Positions 16,442-24,170 of a stretch of 64,000 bases of DNA are shown piece after piece (the stretch's first letter is position 1; the number at the start of each line of letters is the position of its first letter). Made by a program: the position numbers and the translations under genes. This DNA comes from Azospirillum thermophilum (GTDB lineage: Bacteria > Pseudomonadota > Alphaproteobacteria > Azospirillales > Azospirillaceae), in assembly GCF_003130795.1 (NCBI RefSeq), contig NZ_CP029355.1:13813-77812 (forward strand). The letters run 5' to 3'. Under the pieces are notes generated by a model. That model was not told where the DNA came from, ran no database searches, and was given only the letters and a program-made list of their open reading frames with translations.

Positions 16442-16719
16442 TCACGGACGTGCTGATCTGGTCGATCTTTCTGGCGCAGATCCTCATGGTCCTCGCCATG
16501 GGTTGTGCGGTGTTCCGCATCCTCCGGGGCCCCCGGGCGCAGGACCGGGTGGTCGGGCTCGACGCCCTGTACGTCAACGCGACGATGCTGCTGCTGGTCT
16601 TCGGCATGCGCACGACGAGCACGCTGTATTTCGAAGCGGCCCTGATCATCGCTCTGCTCGGGTTCGTCTCAACGGCGGCGATTGCCAAGTTCCTCATGCG
16701 CGGAGAGGTGATCGAATGA
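16438..16719 (+). CDS. mrpF: Mrp antiporter subunit F
   Basis: A protein of 93 residues with three helices, starting at the ATG overlapping the mrpE stop. FRILRGPRAQDRVVGLDALY is the MnhF signature, followed by TTSTLYFEAALIIALLGFVS. Translationally coupled with mrpE and mrpG. Confidence 0.93.
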   Translation: MITDVLIWSIFLAQILMVLAMGCAVFRILRGPRAQDRVVGLDALYVNATMLLLVFGMRTTSTLYFEAALIIALLGFVSTAAIAKFLMRGEVIE

Positions 16720-17060
16720 CGCACTTGGCCGAACTCCCGTCGTGGGCAGCGCTTCTGACCGCACTGCTCCTCCTGCTCGGCGCCGGTCTGGCGTTGATCG
16801 GTTCGTTCGGGCTGCTGCGGTTCGGCAGCTTCTACGAGCGGATCCACGCCCCGACGCTGGGGTCAACGCTGGGCATCGGCTTCGTGCTGATCGCGTCCAT
16901 GCTCTTCTTCTCGGTGCTGCAATCGCGCCCCGTGCTGCATGAGGTGCTGATCACGGCGCTGATGGTCGTCACGACGCCGATCACCCTGATGCTGTTGGCA
17001 CGCGCGGCGCTGTATCGCGACCGCACGGAAGGCAATGACGACGTGCCGCCCTCGGCCTGA
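16716..17060 (+). CDS. mrpG: Mrp antiporter subunit G
   Basis: A protein of 114 residues from ATG at 16716, overlapping the mrpF stop. The MnhG pattern is GAGLALIGSFGLLRFGSFYERIHAPT followed by HEVLITALMVVTTPITLMLL. It is the last gene of the operon; an IS5 remnant starts right after its stop, so any native downstream sequence has been replaced. Confidence 0.93.
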   Translation: MTHLAELPSWAALLTALLLLLGAGLALIGSFGLLRFGSFYERIHAPTLGSTLGIGFVLIASMLFFSVLQSRPVLHEVLITALMVVTTPITLMLLARAALYRDRTEGNDDVPPSA

Positions 17061-17088
17061 GGGCGCTCCCGAACGCACTCAGGCCGAG
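17051..17088. terminator. Hairpin at the mrpG/IS5 junction
   Basis: CTCGGCCTGAG (17051-17061) pairs perfectly with CTCAGGCCGAG (17078-17088) around 16 nt. It includes the mrpG stop and spans the point where antiporter sequence meets IS5 sequence. No T-tract follows, so it is either a weak terminator or a fortuitous or recombination-made palindrome. Confidence 0.35.
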
Positions 17089-17730
17089 CAACGGAGCCAC
17101 TTGGGCGGCCTCATCGACGTCGCAATCGGTCAGCTTGGCGGCGACGATCCGACCACGCGCCGCGTCCACGCCGACGTGCAGCTTCTTCCACGAGCGCCGC
17201 TTCCCCGTGCCGTACTTCTCGGTTAGCCACTCGCCCGGCCCGCACAGCTTCAGCCCGGTGTTGTCCACCAGCAGATGCAGAGGGGCACCGGCGGTGCGCG
17301 GCGGCTTGGGCAGGCTCACGGTCTGGGCGCGCCGGCTGATCGTTGAGTGGTCGCGCACCGGCAGGTCAAGGCCAAGCAATTGAAGGACGGAGCCGATGAG
17401 CCCCTCGGTCTGGCGCAGGGCCAGCCGGAAAACGGCACGCAGCATCAACGCCGTCGTGATCGTCAGGTCGGAGTAGGTGGGCTGCCCGCCCGGCGTGCTG
17501 CGCGGCGCGGCCTTACCAGCCGGCGATCGCCTGTTCGGACACCCAGATGGTCAGGTTGTCGCGCTGGCGCAGGGCCGCATCGGACTCGGCCCAGTTGAGC
17601 ATGCGTCGTCTCGGCCGGGAGATATGGTGCCGACGAGCGGCATTGACCTTGTGGGGCATGGTTGCAGACCAGTGTGGCGGCGGAACCTCCCCCTACGACA
17701 CCGACGATATCGCTGCAACACACTGGTGCA
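17075..17730 (-). pseudogene. IS5-family (IS903-like) transposase remnant, frameshifted and truncated
   Basis: From ATG at 17659 the protein starts MPHKVNAARRHHISRPRRRM and closely parallels the remnant at 5.2-5.6 kb. An extra base near 17515 (TGGTAAGG where the sister copy has TGGAAGG) creates a stop. Beyond it the frame resumes (MMLRAVFRLALRQTEGLIGS, LHLLVDNTGLKLCGPGEW, SWKKLHVGVDAARG, LTDCDVDEAAQ) and then breaks off at mrpG before the last catalytic residues. The element's right end is at about 17730, only a few bases from the first CRISPR repeat. Confidence 0.85.
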
Positions 17731-17733
17731 GTG

Positions 17734-17945
17734 CCCTTCCCCGCAGGCGCGGGGGTGAACCGGTCAGCAGCTTGGCCGCCGCCGCAGACGCAGCCCCTTC
17801 CCCGCAGGCGCGGGGGTGAACCGTCGCCGAACTGCGCCGACAGCACGCCCTCGTCCCCTTCCCCGCAGGCGCGGGGGTGAACCGACCAGCAGGTTGATCG
17901 CCGAAGCGGTCACCGTCCCTTCCCCGTAGGCGCGGGGGTGAACCA
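17734..17945 (+). CRISPR. Orphan type I-E-like CRISPR array, 4 repeats, 3 spacers
   Basis: Repeats of 29 bp start at 17734, 17795, 17856 and 17917, exactly 61 bp apart, giving three 32-bp spacers (17763-17794, 17824-17855, 17885-17916). The repeat core TTCCCCGCAGGCGCGGGGG with the end GTGAACCG matches the type I-E pattern (stem CCCCGC...GCGGGG, 3' handle xTGAACCG). The fourth repeat has CAGG changed to TAGG and lacks the final G, as expected for the leader-distal end, so transcription would run left to right. The leader side is occupied by the IS5 remnant, and no cas gene is in the window. Confidence 0.95.
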
Positions 17946-18314
17946 TTACCGAGGGAAACACAAAGCCAAAGTGCAGTAAGCATCAGGAAATTAGCCAGGT
18001 ATCCCCTAGGCTGATTGTGATCAAAAATCCAAGATTTCCAGTCAAGTTCCAATCTGTTCGAATGGGTAACAGGAGGAATCGATTAATGGGAAAAAAAACG
18101 GATGGGTGTTCGTCCCTCTGATCGCATGATGACGGCAAGAGTTCTCTGTCTTTTCCCTTCTGTTATCCTCTCTGCCTCCCAACCGAAAAGCTCCTCCAGA
18201 GCAGGGTAGAATCCGCCATCGAGAAGAGACGGACACATGACCCTGCGTTCGAGCCAAGCTTCAAGCTGTGCCCGCAGAGGACGCAGGGGCTGCTATATCG
18301 CCCACCATAACAAA
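17946..18314. other. Intergenic between CRISPR array and partition locus
   Basis: No gene of normal size. A small leader-like ORF of 11 codons (MGKKTDGCSSL, ATG at 18086) follows a perfect AGGAGG (18072-18077) at 8 nt, which is striking but unproven. The rest is less GC-rich than the surrounding genes and ends in the repeat array at 18315. Confidence 0.4.
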
Positions 18315-18370
18315 TGGTCATTTGGTCATTTGATCTTTTGGCCTTTTAATCGTCTGGCCACTTGACCAGC
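18315..18370. repeat. Octamer array 1: seven 8-bp-phased repeats upstream of parA
   Basis: Seven consecutive octamers in exact register: TGGTCATT, TGGTCATT, TGATCTTT, TGGCCTTT, TAATCGTC, TGGCCACT, TGACCAGC (18315-18370). The consensus is TGGTCATT. The array ends 48 nt before the parA start, where its promoter should be. Tandem short repeats bound by small ribbon-helix-helix proteins are the centromere and operator type of ParAB-like systems such as omega/delta; the 8-bp period here differs from the 7-bp omega repeats. Confidence 0.75.
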
Positions 18371-18418
18371 GATTAACTCCTTGATTTGATAGAGTTGGGC
18401 TTCAAGAGGAAAACCACC

Positions 18419-19099
18419 ATGCCAGTCATCGCTCTGGCCAGCGTGAAAGGGGGAGTGGGCAAGACCTCAGCCTTGCTCTCGCTGGCGTCCGACCTCGCTC
18501 TGTCCGGCAGCAGTGTCTCGGTTCTCGATGCCGATCCGAACGGCCATGCCAGCCGGATCGGCATCAAGATGGCGAAGCGGCTGAACGGTTCGGCCTTCTC
18601 GGCCACCGGAGGCATCACCGAGGCGAACATCCTCGCCGCCATCAAGCAGGCCCGGACGGAGGTCGACTACGTTCTCGTCGACCTCCCCGGCGTGTCGAGC
18701 AAGCTGACCCTCCTCGGTCTCGCCCGCTCCGATCTTGTCATCATTCCGGTGCAGGCCTCGGAGATGGACATTCACGACGCCTTGCAGACCGTCGAGAATG
18801 TGAAGCAGGCAGCCGAGGCAGCCGACAGGACCATTGCCGCCTGCTTCCTCCTGTCCCGCTGGCCCGTGACGATCGAAAGCCGCGCCGCCAAGGAAACCCG
18901 CAAGCGCCTTTCCGCCAAGGCTCCCGATGTGCCGGTCCTGCAGACGCCGCTGATGGACCGCACGGCGCTGAAGGAGATGACCTTCAACGGCGCCCCACCC
19001 AGGCTGACCGATCCGGACGGCAATGCCGCCGCCAACGTCTCGTCGATCTGCCAGGAAGTGCTGGTGCAGCTCGGCGCCAACGTGGAGCGTGCCGCATGA
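18419..19099 (+). CDS. parA: ParA-family partition ATPase
   Basis: A protein of 226 residues from ATG at 18419 (AGAGGA at 18404-18409; a TTG start at 18386 is less likely). The deviant Walker A is ASVKGGVGKTSALL (residues 6-19), Walker A' is LDADPNGHA and Walker B is YVLVDLPG. There is no N-terminal HTH, so it is a small ParA (type Ib). It drives plasmid segregation by ATP-dependent binding to nucleoid DNA and interaction with its partner at the centromere. It overlaps the partner gene by ATGA and follows octamer array 1. Confidence 0.9.
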   Translation: MPVIALASVKGGVGKTSALLSLASDLALSGSSVSVLDADPNGHASRIGIKMAKRLNGSAFSATGGITEANILAAIKQARTEVDYVLVDLPGVSSKLTLLGLARSDLVIIPVQASEMDIHDALQTVENVKQAAEAADRTIAACFLLSRWPVTIESRAAKETRKRLSAKAPDVPVLQTPLMDRTALKEMTFNGAPPRLTDPDGNAAANVSSICQEVLVQLGANVERAA

Positions 19100-19416
19100 G
19101 CAAGAAGATTCCCCTGCCGCTGGACGACGACGACGATGTGCTGGCACAGCGGATCGCTGAAACGGCGACCCAGCGCGGCATTCCGTCTCTGACACCAGCG
19201 CCGGCCGCCCCCTCCCCTGCCTCGGCTGGGACTCGCCGGCCGATCAAGATCGAGGTGTCGGATCCGCTCTTCGAGGCGCTGACCGTCGCCGCCGCCAAGC
19301 AGAAGGTCACCAAGCGGTACCTGATCCTGTCGGCGCTCCGGGACGCCGGTTACCCTGTCGAGGACACGGATTTCCAGGAGGACGGGCGCCGGCTTCGCGG
19401 CTCGCGCAAGTCATGA
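19096..19416 (+). CDS. Small centromere-binding partner of ParA (RHH-like)
   Basis: A protein of 106 residues, translationally coupled to parA. The N-terminus is acidic then Pro/Ala-rich (PLDDDDD, then LTPAPAAPSPASAGTRRP), as in flexible tails that contact ParA. The C-terminal part IKIEVSDPLFEALTVAAAKQ then KVTKRYLILSALRDAGY has a strand followed by two helices, fitting a ribbon-helix-helix fold. By position it is the ParB-equivalent that should bind the octamer arrays; the family assignment is inferred. Confidence 0.65.
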   Translation: MSKKIPLPLDDDDDVLAQRIAETATQRGIPSLTPAPAAPSPASAGTRRPIKIEVSDPLFEALTVAAAKQKVTKRYLILSALRDAGYPVEDTDFQEDGRRLRGSRKS

Positions 19417-19437
19417 TCTTTTGCGCAAAAGGGCAAA

Positions 19438-19492
19438 CGGTCATTTGACCTCAGCCCTTTTGCTCTATTGAGCAATTGATCGTTTGACCTTG
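19438..19492. repeat. Octamer array 2, between the par genes and umuD
   Basis: CGGTCATT (19438), TGACCTCA (19446), then after a one-base phase change TGCTCTAT (19461), TGAGCAAT (19469), TGATCGTT (19477) and TGACCTTG (19485). The period is 8 bp and the octamers are related to arrays 1 and 3, though less regular. A further TGATCTTT lies at 19414-19421. The array lies directly after the par genes and about 95 bp upstream of the umuD SOS box. Confidence 0.6.
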
Positions 19493-19586
19493 CGCGGAGC
19501 TCCGGATGCAGGCGATCGAGCCTGGGTAACGAAAGGTTGCCATTGAAAATCAAGGACATGGGGCGCCTGCTTGTCAACGCCCTTTT

Positions 19587-19601
19587 GTTCTTGAAATGTT
19601 C
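19587..19601 (+). promoter_or_regulatory. LexA (SOS) box upstream of umuDC
   Basis: GTTC (19587-19590), seven bases (TTGAAAT), GTTC (19598-19601) is an exact match to the alphaproteobacterial LexA site GTTC-N7-GTTC. It lies 49 bp upstream of the umuD start, in a short AT-richer stretch suited to a promoter. It predicts DNA-damage induction of umuDC. Confidence 0.85.
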
Positions 19602-19650
19602 TTTTTCCGCGCCATTCTGACTCCACCCGTCGGAAGGGGAGGAGGGGACC

Positions 19651-20079
19651 ATGCAGTGGCCTTTGCCGGTGATCGCCCGGCCGTGCCCGGTCATACAGGT
19701 GGAGGCCCTGGTGTCGGCCGGTTTTCCGTCGCCAGCGGCGGATTACGTGGAAGGCCGGATCGACCTGACCGAGGTCCTGGTCCCTCACCCCAGCAGCACC
19801 TTCACCTTGCGCGTCGTCGGCCACTCCATGGTGCGGGCAGGCATCCATGACGGGGACTTCGCCATCGTCGACCGGAGCCTCGTTGCCCGCCATGACGACG
19901 TGGTGGTCGCCGCGCTCGACGGCGAGCTGGTGTGCAAGCGCCTGCTCCGTCGCAGCGGCCGCGTCTACCTGGTGGCCGAGAGTGACGATCCCGCCTACCG
20001 GCCGATCGAGGTCACCGACCGGGACAGCTTCGAGATCTGGGGCGTCGTCACCGCGACGATCCGCATGCACCGCCGCTGA
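19651..20079 (+). CDS. umuD: UmuD-like SOS mutagenesis protein (LexA/S24 peptidase fold)
   Basis: A protein of 142 residues. The self-cleavage site is probably Ala-Gly in LVSAGFPSPAADY. The catalytic Ser is in VVGHSMVRAGI and the Lys in LDGELVCKRL. After RecA-stimulated self-cleavage UmuD' forms DNA polymerase V with UmuC. The start is preceded by GGAGGGGACC, and umuC begins 3 bp after the stop. Confidence 0.94.
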   Translation: MQWPLPVIARPCPVIQVEALVSAGFPSPAADYVEGRIDLTEVLVPHPSSTFTLRVVGHSMVRAGIHDGDFAIVDRSLVARHDDVVVAALDGELVCKRLLRRSGRVYLVAESDDPAYRPIEVTDRDSFEIWGVVTATIRMHRR

Positions 20080-20082
20080 CCC

Positions 20083-21348
20083 ATGGCCAGAACGCTCGCC
20101 CTTGTCGACTGCAACAACTTCTATGTGAGCTGCGAGCGCGTGTTCCGCCCGGACCTCGAAGGGGTGCCGGTCGGGGTGCTGAGCAACAACGATGGCTGCT
20201 TCGTGGCGCGGAGCGCCGAGCTGAAAGCGCTGGGCGTGCGCATGGGCCAGCCCCTGTTCGAGGTCCGGGATCTCGTGCGGCACCATCATGTCCGGGTCTT
20301 CAGCTCCAACTATGCCCTCTATGGCGACATGTCGGCCCGCGTGACCGACTGTCTGCGCGGCTTCACGCCGGCGCTGGAGATCTACTCGATCGACGAGTCG
20401 TTCCTCGACCTGACCGGAATCGGCGGGGACCTGTCGGGGTACGGTGCGGAGATCCGGCAGACGGTCAAACGGTGGACCGGCATCCCAGTGTGTGTCGGGA
20501 TCGGTCCGACAAAGGTTCTGGCCAAGCTGTCCAACCATGCCGCCAAGAAGGCCCTGCTGGATGACCGCGGCGTCTGCGATCTGCGGGATGCGGATGCCCG
20601 CGAGCATGTCCTGCGCGCCGTGCCGGTCGAGGAGGTTTGGGGCATCGGCCGGCGGTCGGCCGAGAAACTCTCCCTCCTTGGCGTGAGAACGGCGGCCGAT
20701 CTGCGCAACCTCGATCCCCGGCTGGCCCGCCAGGCCCTGACCGTCGTGGGCGAGCGCATCGTCTATGAACTCCAGGGCGTGGCTTGCCTGTCGCTCGACC
20801 TGGTGCCCCCGTCGCGCAAGACCATCGCGGTCACCCGCAGCTTCGGACAGCCGGTCACCGACTGGGAGCCGATGCGGGAGGCGGTTGCCGCCTACGCCAC
20901 GCGGGCGGCCGAAAAGCTGCGGGCCGAGCGCTTGGCAGCGGAAGCCCTGCAGGTGTTCATGCACACCAGCCCGTTCCGGCCGGGACCGACCTACAGCAAT
21001 GCGGTGACGGTCGAACTCCGGCCTGCGACCGACGATACCTTCGCCCTGATCGCCGCCGCTGCGGCGGCGGCCCGCCGCATCTGGCGGGACGGCTATGCCT
21101 TCTCGAAGGCTGGAGTAATCCTGCCCGGGCTCGTGCCGCTGGAGAGGGTGCAGCCGGACCTTCTGGCTGCCGCCGACCGGCAGCGCGGCACCCGGCTCAT
21201 GAAGGCGCTCGATGCGATCAACAGCACCATGGGCAAGGACACGCTCGTGCCGGCAGCCACGATGGGCCGGGCATGGCGAATGCGTCAGGAGCAGCGCTCC
21301 CCCTCCTATACCACCCGCCTTGCGGACGTGCCGGTGGTTCAGGCCTGA
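20083..21348 (+). CDS. umuC: UmuC, catalytic subunit of translesion polymerase V
   Basis: A protein of 421 residues, normal for UmuC. Y-family polymerase motifs are [20 protein letters not shown] (metal-binding Asp and the steric-gate region), [14 protein letters not shown] (catalytic Asp-Glu) and [20 protein letters not shown]. The C-terminus has the UmuC-type DUF4113 segment ([14 protein letters not shown]). It is in one operon with umuD under the SOS box. A second octamer array starts 32 bp after its stop. Confidence 0.95.
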   Translation: MARTLALVDCNNFYVSCERVFRPDLEGVPVGVLSNNDGCFVARSAELKALGVRMGQPLFEVRDLVRHHHVRVFSSNYALYGDMSARVTDCLRGFTPALEIYSIDESFLDLTGIGGDLSGYGAEIRQTVKRWTGIPVCVGIGPTKVLAKLSNHAAKKALLDDRGVCDLRDADAREHVLRAVPVEEVWGIGRRSAEKLSLLGVRTAADLRNLDPRLARQALTVVGERIVYELQGVACLSLDLVPPSRKTIAVTRSFGQPVTDWEPMREAVAAYATRAAEKLRAERLAAEALQVFMHTSPFRPGPTYSNAVTVELRPATDDTFALIAAAAAAARRIWRDGYAFSKAGVILPGLVPLERVQPDLLAAADRQRGTRLMKALDAINSTMGKDTLVPAATMGRAWRMRQEQRSPSYTTRLADVPVVQA

Positions 21349-21379
21349 GGCGTGGTACAGCCTCGACATGTCTGGTCAA

Positions 21380-21435
21380 TGCTTAAATGGTCATATGGTT
21401 TTTTGTTCAAATGATCTTTTGGTCTATTGGCAAAA
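21380..21435. repeat. Octamer array 3, downstream of umuC
   Basis: Seven octamers in perfect register, every one starting with T and six with TG: TGCTTAAA, TGGTCATA, TGGTTTTT, TGTTCAAA, TGATCTTT, TGGTCTAT, TGGCAAAA. A further TGGTCAA lies one base out of phase at 21373. It has the same number and period as array 1, suggesting a true centromere-like or operator array of the ParA partner on the far side of umuDC. Confidence 0.7.
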
Positions 21436-21455
21436 TTGATGAAGACGTGAAGAAA

Positions 21456-21486
21456 GAGGCCCGGAGCGCGGGGAGCTCCGGGCCTC
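21456..21486. terminator. Hairpin between umuC and the convergent tra operon
   Basis: GAGGCCCGGAGC (21456-21467) pairs perfectly over 12 bp with GCTCCGGGCCTC (21475-21486), loop 7 nt. On the minus strand it is followed by TTTCTTC, on the plus strand by no T-run. It probably ends the leftward tra operon and may block read-through into the par/umu block. Confidence 0.6.
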
Positions 21487-21640
21487 AGATGAGGAGGCTT
21501 TCCATGCTGTGCGGACTGTACCCGAAGGACGGCAGCACTTCGGGCCTCTGACAGGGAGTCTCCCGTGTGGGAGCGCCGTGAGGCAGAAGAAGCGTAACCC
21601 TCTTGACCCCTTCGGCAAAGCAATCAAAGGTAGAGCGATC

Positions 21641-23920
21641 CTACCTCCCAATGCTACGCGCTTTGCGGCGCTGCGTCTCCGGCTCGACCTGGGTCAGCCG
21701 CCGCCCCTCGTCCTGGTGCTGACTCCGCTCCTGGCCCTGCACTTGGGCTTGACGGGCCTGCGCCAGCTCGCCCGCCATGCGCTGCCGCTCGCCCCGCGCC
21801 AGCCCGGCCGACACCTGCTCGAACAGCACCGCCCGGCCCTGCGAGCGCGCCAGATCGTTCCAGTCGGTGCCGCGGTCGTCCAGCCGGAACGCCGGCAGCA
21901 ACACCGTCCCGCCGACCCTGGCCGCCGCATCCTCGGCCTTCTCGCGGCCGACGTTCGGCTTGCCCTGGCGCTCGTTCACATGATCGTTGTCGCCCGCAAT
22001 CACCAGCGGCTTGTCCGGATACCGCTGGCGCAGCGCTTCGGCCACCGGCCCCAGGTTGCCGGCGTTGAACGCCACCGCCACCGCCAGACCGGTTTCCCGG
22101 TGCAAGGTCGCCGCGGTGGCGTAGCCCTCCGCCACCAGCACGGACGGCGAGGCCGCCGCGTCCCCGATCAGGAAGTGGCCGCCCTGCGTCCTGGCATCCT
22201 TCTGGAAGCTCTTGCGGCCTTCCGCGGTGATCGCCTGCACCGACATCACCTTGCCGTCCATGTCGCGGATCGGCACCAGCAGGTTCCCCTCCCGGTCCTG
22301 GCGCAGCCCGTAGGACGGCACCTCCTTGGCCCGCAGATAGGGATGATCGTCTGGCGCCGGCCCGGCCTGGGCAAGCCGCGCCTCCGCCGCCTCGGCCGCC
22401 CGCTCCTGCACCAGCTCGCGCTCCTGCGCGCGGGCCTGCCGGCGCTGAACCGCCTCGGCGCTCAAGCGGGCACGGTCCACCGCGGTGGTCGCCTGCACCC
22501 GGCCCGGCGCCTTCCAGTTCCGCTCCACCCCCGTCTTGTGGTTCTTGATGTAGCCGGCCGGATGGCCGTCGGTGTAGCCGACATAGGCGCCGCTGCGCTC
22601 GCCCGGCTTGTCGCCCTCCACCTTCACGCGGCGCATCTGGCCGTCCATCTCCGGCGGCCCGTCCAGCCGCAATCCCGCCTCCCGCAAGGCGGCGGCGAAC
22701 TCGGCGCGCGGATCGCGGCCGGCATCCACATGCAGATCGGTGTGCCCCGGCCGCCATTTCTCCAGCGGCGCCAGATCGGTGCCGGGCGGCGCATACCATG
22801 CCTTCTGCTCGCGGTCCCACCGCGCCCCCAGCGCCTTCGCCTCGTCCTTCTCGGCATAGGGCACCGCCAGATAGACCCGCTCGTCGGCCGTCTGCATCGC
22901 CACGGCCTGCGTCTCGGCAATGAGCACCGGCATCTTGACCTGCACCCCCTCGTCCTGGCTCTGGGCTGGTGGAGTCGCCGCCCGGTCGCGGCCCTGCGCC
23001 TGCTCCTGGGTCTGATCCTGGCTGAGCTGCTGCGCCAGCCCGTTGAGGTGCTTGACGATCTTCTCGGCGTCGGCCGCCGCGCGGAAAATCTCCCGCGGGT
23101 CCTCCTGCAGCGCCTCGATCCACGAGCCGATGTAGGCGACATGCTGGCCGGGGTCGTGGCCGATTTCGAGCTGCTGCCCCAGCACCATCGAGGCGATTTC
23201 CGCCCGCAGCTCTTCCCTGGCGTATCCCGCCGAGCCGAACGGGTGCGACAGGTCGCGGTCGAGGCGGGAGCTGTGCCCCGTCCAATGCCCCTTCTCGTGC
23301 AGCGCCGTCGCGTAGAAGCCATCGGCGGTCGGAAACTGCGCCCGCTCGGGCAGCACGATGTGATCCCGTACCGGGCTGTAGTAGGCGCGATTGCCGGCTT
23401 GATGGAGGATCTTCGGATCTCCCGCCGACAGCAGGCGCTCCGCCTGCTCGTGCCGCTGCCACTCCGGCAGCGCCGGCTTCGCCTCGGCCGCCGGCAGGCC
23501 GTCGATCTGCGCCGCGTTGAACACCACGGCGGAGAGGACGCGGGGCCGCTCGTAGCGCACCATCTCCTTGCGCGGCTGGCCGTCCTCGCCGATCACCGGC
23601 TTGCCGTCCAGCCCCAGCACCGGCTCCAGGCCCTGCCATTTCCAGTACTGGACGCGGGTGCCGCGCTCCCCCTTGCGCACCTGGGCGCCCATGTCCTGGG
23701 CCTGGTTGTAGGTCATCCAGCGCGGATCGCCGTAACCCCTGGCCTGCCCAACCGCCATCAGCCACAGGGTGTTGGCGCCGCGGTAGTCGTTGCCGGTGGT
23801 CGGGTTGTAGGGCAGGTGCCGCTCGCCCGGCTTCCACGGCTTGATCCAGGGGGCCGTGCCCTCCTTGAGCTGGCCGATGATGGTGTCTGCGACGGTCTGG
23901 ACGAAATCATTCGCCGCCAT
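21641..23920 (-). CDS. ArdC/zincin-primase fusion (TraC-like), 759 aa
   Basis: Domains in order: an ArdC-type ssDNA-binding N-terminus (FVQTVADTIIGQLKEGTAPW, NPTTGNDYRGANTLWLMAVG), and a zincin-like metallopeptidase with HEKGH at residues 208-212 (ALHEKGHWTGHSSRLDRDL). A DUF5710-type segment follows near residue 350 (RVYLAVPYAEKDEAKALGARW), then a Q/R/E-rich linker and a C-terminal Toprim primase-like domain (VLVAEGYATAATLHRETGL, IAGDNDH). Such proteins are plasmid antirestriction/primase factors carried into recipients during conjugation. It is the last gene of the leftward tra operon. Confidence 0.88.
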   Translation of the reverse strand: MAANDFVQTVADTIIGQLKEGTAPWIKPWKPGERHLPYNPTTGNDYRGANTLWLMAVGQARGYGDPRWMTYNQAQDMGAQVRKGERGTRVQYWKWQGLEPVLGLDGKPVIGEDGQPRKEMVRYERPRVLSAVVFNAAQIDGLPAAEAKPALPEWQRHEQAERLLSAGDPKILHQAGNRAYYSPVRDHIVLPERAQFPTADGFYATALHEKGHWTGHSSRLDRDLSHPFGSAGYAREELRAEIASMVLGQQLEIGHDPGQHVAYIGSWIEALQEDPREIFRAAADAEKIVKHLNGLAQQLSQDQTQEQAQGRDRAATPPAQSQDEGVQVKMPVLIAETQAVAMQTADERVYLAVPYAEKDEAKALGARWDREQKAWYAPPGTDLAPLEKWRPGHTDLHVDAGRDPRAEFAAALREAGLRLDGPPEMDGQMRRVKVEGDKPGERSGAYVGYTDGHPAGYIKNHKTGVERNWKAPGRVQATTAVDRARLSAEAVQRRQARAQERELVQERAAEAAEARLAQAGPAPDDHPYLRAKEVPSYGLRQDREGNLLVPIRDMDGKVMSVQAITAEGRKSFQKDARTQGGHFLIGDAAASPSVLVAEGYATAATLHRETGLAVAVAFNAGNLGPVAEALRQRYPDKPLVIAGDNDHVNERQGKPNVGREKAEDAAARVGGTVLLPAFRLDDRGTDWNDLARSQGRAVLFEQVSAGLARGERQRMAGELAQARQAQVQGQERSQHQDEGRRLTQVEPETQRRKARSIGR

Positions 23921-24170
23921 GGCCGCGGCCCTCCAGCTCGTCGCCTAAGTCGGCCTGCGATTCCCAGGCGTCGGTCTCGCTCAGCGCGGTTTCCTCGAAC
24001 GCGCCCAGCGCCTCGGCCTCGTCGGGATCGACCTCGACCACCACTCCTGGCGTGCCGAGATCCGACAGGCTGGTGGAAAGGATGGCGTCTTGCTGGATGA
24101 GAGTCGGCGGCGCCTGCTCGTCATTGGCCGCCGGGGGCAGCGCCCCGGTCGGAAGGCGGTTGTTGGACAT
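23907..24170 (-). CDS. Small acidic conjugation-operon protein, unrecognised
   Basis: A protein of 87 residues from ATG at 24170 (MSNNRLPTGALPPAANDEQA). It is acidic and low-complexity (VEVDPDEAEALGAFEETALSE), with no domain I recognise. It overlaps the upstream transglycosylase gene by 50 nt and the primase fusion by 14 nt, so it is embedded in the tra operon. Position resembles the small tra genes found beside traC in IncP-type plasmids. Confidence 0.5.
   Translation of the reverse strand: MSNNRLPTGALPPAANDEQAPPTLIQQDAILSTSLSDLGTPGVVVEVDPDEAEALGAFEETALSETDAWESQADLGDELEGRGHGGE

Noticed and set aside
17463..18052. Several short frames running through the CRISPR repeats
   Set aside because: They exist because the 61-bp unit lacks stops in some frames; the repeat-spacer structure explains the sequence.
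19465..21369. 634-codon minus-strand frame across umuDC
   Set aside because: Antisense to umuD and umuC, which are complete and under a clear SOS box.
21509..24100. 863-codon plus-strand frame opposite the ArdC/primase gene
   Set aside because: Leu/Arg/His-rich antisense shadow; the minus strand has recognised domains and fits the tra operon.
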